Shown here: positions 15,571-18,985 of the stretch, piece by piece
Position numbering within the stretch: position 1 is the first letter of the stretch
How the letters are laid out: the number at the start of each line of letters is the position of its first letter
Origin: JAFNGF01 sp964567045
Lineage (GTDB): Bacteria; Planctomycetota; Phycisphaerae; Sedimentisphaerales; Anaerobacaceae
Reading direction: 5' to 3'
DNA length: 18,985 nucleotides
Assembly (NCBI GenBank): GCA_964567045.1
Contig: CAZMLE010000069.1
Location: 1 to 18,985 of the forward strand
The notes under the pieces: model-generated
The model's database searches: none
Seen by the model: only the letters and a program-made list of their open reading frames with translations
Told to the model about the DNA's origin: nothing
Made by a program: the position numbers and the translations under genes

Positions 15571-17250
15571 CTAATTTTCAAATAGCATTTTGAGCACCTC
15601 GTTTGCTTCGTGCTCATTATTAACCTGCCTCTTGGCAAGTCGGGCCCACGCTTGGTAGTAAGGCTTGTTGCTGACAAACATTTCTTTCGACACGTATCCT
15701 GGAAGCCATTCACACTTTTTGAGTTCGCCAGCCGGCTTTAGATAGATGTAGCCGCATACCTTGTCGGCAAATCCTATATGGGGGTAATAATGATAATCGC
15801 TCGACCTGTTGTCTCGGAGATTCCCAAACGGAGAATCCAACACATCAAATCCCGCCGGCACATTTCCTCGTTTTTTCATGATAGGTTCGATAAACTCCCT
15901 CATAACGGAATCGAAATAACTCTCGTGCATGGCGACTTGAAATATCTGGTCGCCATATCTCTGGTGTAGCATCGCTCCCATTCGGTTGAACCTTCTAACT
16001 AATTTTCCATTTACTATGATGGGTTGCTGGTAATGGATGTACGAGTGGTTTAACCCTACCCATACGATTCCACGTTCTCCTTGCTCAATAACTTCGTTCT
16101 GTATATTCCTCGCCATCAGTTCGTCACGCTTAAGCATAAGCAGTATGTCGTCAAATAAGCGGAAGATTCTCAACTTTTCCCATATCGGCGCTTTAATTTT
16201 TGCACTTTCTCCGCCCGTCACAAGACCCATAGAAGGCCCATCCCATTTCATGTCGATCCCAACGAGCCGCATCTTTTTCCTGCTGTCCGGAATTTCTTGG
16301 TTTAATCGCCAAACCGTTTCAAAAACATCCCAGTATTCTTTAGATCCCCAGATGCCCCAAGGCTGATGCCGGGCGATTTCCAGAGCAAGGTCAGGATCGA
16401 ATTCAGAAGCCATCACTAATCGATTGATTTTTTCGCTATCTTCCGCTAAGCAAACTTCCATTGCTACACACGTCACACCGGCACGATAATACAGATCTGG
16501 GATAATCTTATTGAGGAAAACCAAATAATCTTTTGTCTCATGTACTTCTCCAAAAATCGTTACCTGATGCTTTGCGGCCGTTTCCACGGCATATTCCACG
16601 GGGTCTTTGCTGTTTTGTTCCAGCCATTTAATGAATCCTGCGTGGTCATCTTCAGTCAGGGAGGAAATCTCCACCAATAACGAAGGATCGCGGGTTGTAT
16701 ATGGCATTGTTATGCCTGAAGGCAGCGCCATACTTCTACTGGCAAGATAAACTGATCTGATATTGGTAAACGCTTTTGCGAAGAGCAGCGCTGTTAAAAC
16801 AAACACGACTCCAAATGTAATCAAGGTGTATTTTCCAGCTTGTGGTTCTTGGAGAACCTTAGTACCCGTTATAAAGTCATGCCAGGCGCGTTTTTTCCTG
16901 GAAAATGCTACCCAAATAAAACCCGAGAAAAGAAAGACCCCTGAGGTAAATTTGCCGATTGTCTCACGCAAACATGCCCTCAAATAACCTATGGCTTTGT
17001 CTTTTGAAGAATATATTGTAAGACCACATAGTGCCTTGCCGATAGTCCGGCCTTTCCAGCCAATAAGCAGGCTTGAATAAACCAGGAAGGATATAAGGAC
17101 GGTTAATTCCAACGGAACATATTTACCAAAGTAGCTAAATATCTCAATAGCAACCTTGACACATACCCAGGCAATGAACAAATCGATCCATATTGCTGTA
17201 AAACGTGCCCAAAATCCTCCCGGACGGTTACTGATGACTGGATTTTCCAT
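15571..17250 (-). CDS. RDD membrane domain fused to an EreA/ChaN-like (Tiki-clan) domain
   Basis: A 559-residue protein. Residues about 9-135 form an RDD domain: GGFWARFTAIWIDLFIAW at the start with the R and D, later GRTIGKALCGLTIY, and RAWHDFITGTKVL at its end. A further membrane helix lies at 141-161. The large remainder, probably extracytoplasmic, resembles the erythromycin-esterase/ChaN/Tiki clan: VTIFGEVHETKDY (230-241), CVAMEV (261-266), HQPWGIWGSKEYWDVFETVWRLNQE (295-319), RLVGIDMKWD (328-337), RDELMARNIQNEV (375-387) and VWVGLNHSYIHY (396-407). The acidic/His residues E235, H237, E265 and H402 are candidate active-site or metal/haem ligands by family analogy. The partnership with an RDD domain is unusual. 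It lies 50 bp after yjbQ and 37 bp before the LysE gene. Confidence 0.75.
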   Translation of the reverse strand: MENPVISNRPGGFWARFTAIWIDLFIAWVCVKVAIEIFSYFGKYVPLELTVLISFLVYSSLLIGWKGRTIGKALCGLTIYSSKDKAIGYLRACLRETIGKFTSGVFLFSGFIWVAFSRKKRAWHDFITGTKVLQEPQAGKYTLITFGVVFVLTALLFAKAFTNIRSVYLASRSMALPSGITMPYTTRDPSLLVEISSLTEDDHAGFIKWLEQNSKDPVEYAVETAAKHQVTIFGEVHETKDYLVFLNKIIPDLYYRAGVTCVAMEVCLAEDSEKINRLVMASEFDPDLALEIARHQPWGIWGSKEYWDVFETVWRLNQEIPDSRKKMRLVGIDMKWDGPSMGLVTGGESAKIKAPIWEKLRIFRLFDDILLMLKRDELMARNIQNEVIEQGERGIVWVGLNHSYIHYQQPIIVNGKLVRRFNRMGAMLHQRYGDQIFQVAMHESYFDSVMREFIEPIMKKRGNVPAGFDVLDSPFGNLRDNRSSDYHYYPHIGFADKVCGYIYLKPAGELKKCEWLPGYVSKEMFVSNKPYYQAWARLAKRQVNNEHEANEVLKMLFEN

Positions 17251-17300
17251 AAAAGGCTTTCTAAATCGCTGAAGCTCTTTAAATCAATCTGAGTGGGCGC

Positions 17301-17717
17301 TTACTCTCCGATGATTTTTACCAGGACCCGCTTTCTTCTTTTCCCGTCGTATTCCCCGTAGAATATCTGCTCCCAGGGGCCGAAATCAAGTTTGCCATCG
17401 GTCACCGCGACCACTACTTCTCTGCCCATTATGCTACGTTTAAGATGTGCATCGGCGTTGTCTTCGAGACCGTTGTGGCTATACTGCGAGTAGGGCTTTT
17501 CCGGCGCCAATTTCTCCAGCCAGACCTCGAAGTCGTGGTGCAGGCCAGATTCATCGTCGTTGATAAATACACTGGCGGTGATGTGCATGGCATTACAAAG
17601 CAAAAGCCCCTCTTTGATGCCGCTTTCTGCCAGGCACTGCTCGACCTGCGGCGTAATATTGATGTACTCTCTTCTATTTTGTGTATTGAACCAAAGCTCT
17701 TTTCGGTAGTTTTTCAT
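17301..17717 (-). CDS. yjbQ: YjbQ/UPF0047 family protein
   Basis: A 138-residue protein of the YjbQ (UPF0047) family, annotated in databases as secondary thiamine-phosphate synthase; its physiological role is uncertain. ATG 17717 is preceded by GGAGGTGA at good spacing, so longer upstream starts are rejected. Family landmarks: the HITASVFINDDESGLHHDFEVWLEKLAP block (45-72), YSHNGLEDNADAHLKRSIMGREV (79-101) containing the conserved NADAHLK, and DGKLDFGPWEQIFYGEYDGKRRKRVLVKIIGE at the C terminus. It heads the four-gene minus-strand run and is divergent from pncA. Confidence 0.92.
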   Translation of the reverse strand: MKNYRKELWFNTQNRREYINITPQVEQCLAESGIKEGLLLCNAMHITASVFINDDESGLHHDFEVWLEKLAPEKPYSQYSHNGLEDNADAHLKRSIMGREVVVAVTDGKLDFGPWEQIFYGEYDGKRRKRVLVKIIGE

Positions 17718-17754
17718 TATCCTGTCACCTCCAACAAATTCTTTAGGACCTCGC

Positions 17755-17782
17755 ATTGTAGCAGAATCCGCACCGCTGCGAA
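17755..17782 (-). promoter_or_regulatory. Candidate promoter for yjbQ
   Basis: On the minus strand TTCGCA (17782-17777), a 16-bp spacer and TACAAT (17760-17755). The -35 is a 4/6 match and the -10 a 5/6 match. Transcription would begin about 30 nt before the yjbQ start. Confidence 0.4.
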
Positions 17783-17790
17783 ATATCGCC

Positions 17791-17819
17791 TTGAAAATTT
17801 CTGTGCCGGCCGGTATTTT
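17791..17819 (+). promoter_or_regulatory. Candidate promoter for pncA-pncB
   Basis: TTGAAA (17791-17796), a 17-bp spacer, TATTTT (17814-17819). The leader would be only about 17 nt, just enough for AGGTG (17834-17838) before ATG 17843. The -10 is the same hexamer as in the rpsB promoter. Confidence 0.5.
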
Positions 17820-17842
17820 GGGCGTACTAATATAGGTGCAGT

Positions 17843-18487
17843 ATGAAAAAGCAAACAATATTCTGGGATGTCGATACACAGTTCGACTTTATGCTGCCGC
17901 AGGGCAAGCTGTATGTACCCGGAGCGGAGAAGATTATAGACAATGTCAGCAGGGTGCGAAAATTCGCCCTGGATAATGGCTTCTCCCTCATCGCGGACAT
18001 CGACTGGCACAGTAGAGACAACACTGAGATTTCGGACAATCCTGATTACAAATTGACTTTCCCGCCACACTGTATGGCCGGCTCCCCCGGCAGCGAAAGA
18101 GTCGGATACCTCGGCGAACTGCCCATCGAATACGCCCAGATCGAGCCAACGGACACGAAGAACCTGCGAAAACTCATCGAAAAAGACCAGTTTCACATCG
18201 TCATAAGAAAAGAGAGCGTCGATGTCTTTGATAATCCCAACACCGATAAGATTATCAATCTTCTCAAGCCTGAGGCGGTAGCTGCTTTTGGCGTCGCGCT
18301 GGATTTCTGCGTATACTATGTGCTGCGAGGTCTTGCCAGGCACAGCGGCATCAGGCTGTTTCTTCTGAAGGATGCCGTCCGGGGCCTTGGCGCAAGACCC
18401 GAAAAGGAGATACTTGACGAATTCAGGCAAATGGGGGTCGAAATCACCCAGTTCAGCGACTTGGTAAGGCAGTTGCGATGTGGCTGA
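17843..18487 (+). CDS. pncA: Nicotinamidase (isochorismatase-fold)
   Basis: A 214-residue cysteine hydrolase predicted to deamidate nicotinamide to nicotinate for NAD salvage. The catalytic triad is visible by alignment with PncA: D11 in WDVDTQFDF, K123 in VIRKESVDVF and C156 in GVALDFCVYYVL, which carries the cis-peptide loop before the nucleophile. Metal-site residues are D54 and H56 (DIDWH) and H76 in FPPHCMAGSPGSE, a segment typical of nicotinamidases. The position normally held by the second metal His (DWHxxxH) is N60 (DWHSRDN), a departure worth noting. ATG 17843 follows AGGTG at 4 bp. The gene overlaps the next by 10 bp, and the pairing with a nicotinate phosphoribosyltransferase strongly supports the nicotinamidase assignment. 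Confidence 0.88.
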   Translation: MKKQTIFWDVDTQFDFMLPQGKLYVPGAEKIIDNVSRVRKFALDNGFSLIADIDWHSRDNTEISDNPDYKLTFPPHCMAGSPGSERVGYLGELPIEYAQIEPTDTKNLRKLIEKDQFHIVIRKESVDVFDNPNTDKIINLLKPEAVAAFGVALDFCVYYVLRGLARHSGIRLFLLKDAVRGLGARPEKEILDEFRQMGVEITQFSDLVRQLRCG

Positions 18488-18825
18488 TGAGAGATAATCC
18501 CACACTTTTCGTAGACCTTTATGAGCTGACTATGGCTCAGGTCTATTTCCAGAAGAAAATGCACAAGCCGGCTTACTTTGAGGTCTCCGTCAGAAGACTG
18601 CCGGAGAACTGGGGCTTTTTTGTGATGGCGGGTCTTAGCGAGGTGGCATCTTATCTTGCCGAGTTCAGATTTGCCAAAGAAGACATCGATTTTTTGCACT
18701 CGACCAAGATATTTTCCGATGATTTTCGAGACTGTAGCATCTTTACAGAGTTCCTTTCTATCCTGCTTTTCGCATTTGGCCTGTTCTGCTGCGATGCAGC
18801 GTCTTTATTGTCCAATCTTGCCTGA
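18478..18825 (+). CDS. pncB: Nicotinate phosphoribosyltransferase, N-terminal part; frame departs from the family
   Basis: The second Preiss-Handler enzyme, joining nicotinate to PRPP to make nicotinate mononucleotide. The first 80 codons are clearly of this family: MRDNPTLFVDLYELTMAQVYF, then YFEVSVRRLPENWGFFVMAGLSEVASYLAEFRF, and EDIDFLHSTKIFSDDF. ATG 18478 has AAGG 8 bp upstream and overlaps pncA; ATG 18487 in TGATG is an alternative with translational coupling. After about 18728 the frame reads RDCSIFTEFLSILLFAFGLFCC and stops at 18825, giving 115 residues. The family has about 350-480 residues and continues with a Y-L-x-x-F/L region and an EGT block, which I cannot find in any frame to 18985. 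So the gene is frameshifted, interrupted, or joined to foreign sequence here. Confidence 0.75.
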   Translation: MWLMRDNPTLFVDLYELTMAQVYFQKKMHKPAYFEVSVRRLPENWGFFVMAGLSEVASYLAEFRFAKEDIDFLHSTKIFSDDFRDCSIFTEFLSILLFAFGLFCCDAASLLSNLA

Positions 18826-18985
18826 CGATGTATACGTCCCGCTGCATATCAACCGCTATCCGTTGGCTAATATGCTCACCAGTGCGTACACGGTAAATAC
18901 TTTTTTGCATCTTGCGGTGCCGACGATTAGTTCTGTGGTGATTCAGACGGAATTGGACATTTCCTGAGTTTGAATTAGTATGTGA
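18826..18985. other. Unassigned right-end tail
   Basis: No recognisable gene. Plus-strand frames give short unlike-protein sequence. The minus strand is open from the right edge to a stop at 18758-18760 (about 75 codons, rich in Arg and His), which looks like a chance reading rather than a protein. It does not resemble the remainder of pncB. Confidence 0.5.

Noticed and set aside
15534..15713. Upstream start for the LysE-type protein giving 271 residues
   Set aside because: It overlaps the end of the RDD-fusion gene and adds a polar leader absent from the family; 15533 has its own ribosome binding site.
17718..17879. Upstream start for YjbQ giving 192 residues
   Set aside because: It crosses the promoter region and the pncA start; GGAGGTGA just before 17717 fixes the start.
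17717..18505. A 262-codon minus-strand open frame
   Set aside because: Antisense to pncA, which has catalytic residues and a strong context; the reading looks like codon-bias shadow.
1..18985. CRISPR array, insertion sequence or phage genes
   Set aside because: No regularly spaced repeats, transposase, integrase or phage structural genes were seen.

Overview
This window is a stretch of bacterial chromosome of moderate GC content. It carries a universal translation block (rpsB-tsf-pyrH-frr) set among envelope and accessory genes. The organism is Gram-negative in architecture: it encodes an outer-membrane secretin lipoprotein, an AsmA-like periplasmic protein and a second predicted lipoprotein. 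The mix of a tailed secretin, YihY with a C-terminal extension, trypsin-TPR proteins and short dispersed palindromes would fit Planctomycetota (Phycisphaerae-like), but that placement is inference and no marker here proves it.

Layout. (1) 1-1060, minus strand: rimO, cut by the left edge, with an AT-rich divergent promoter region to about 1245. (2) 1285-3559, plus strand: a secretin lipoprotein with a long C-terminal coiled coil, then a 133-residue acidic-tailed protein of unknown function. (3) 3560-3865: a gene-free stretch with small hairpins and a good sigma70-type promoter. (4) 3866-7102: rpsB, tsf, pyrH and frr in the classical order. They cover ribosomal protein S2, elongation factor Ts, UMP kinase and ribosome recycling, and they end in a strong intrinsic terminator within three overlapping hairpins. 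(5) 7191-13228, plus strand: an AsmA-like giant, a YihY-type membrane protein and a secreted trypsin-like/TPR protein. (6) 13275-17717, minus strand, convergent with the preceding genes: yjbQ, an RDD/EreA-ChaN-like fusion, a LysE-type exporter and a purple-acid-phosphatase-like lipoprotein, with gaps of only 36-50 bp. (7) 17843-18985, plus strand: a nicotinamidase (pncA-like) overlapping a nicotinate phosphoribosyltransferase, a two-step NAD salvage pair. The second gene loses its family resemblance after about 80 codons.

Two dispersed repeat families are visible: an AGCCCYGCAATTSATTGCGGGG hairpin-like repeat in terminator position (given in pieces below), and a CCCTTCGAC...CTCAGGG palindrome, one copy of which lies in frame inside the AsmA-like gene. 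I did not find a CRISPR array, an insertion sequence, a tRNA or an rRNA. No clear new multi-gene system stands out. The most unusual items are the RDD/EreA-ChaN fusion, the coiled-coil-tailed secretin with no visible secretion partners, the in-frame palindrome, and the broken pncB at the right end.
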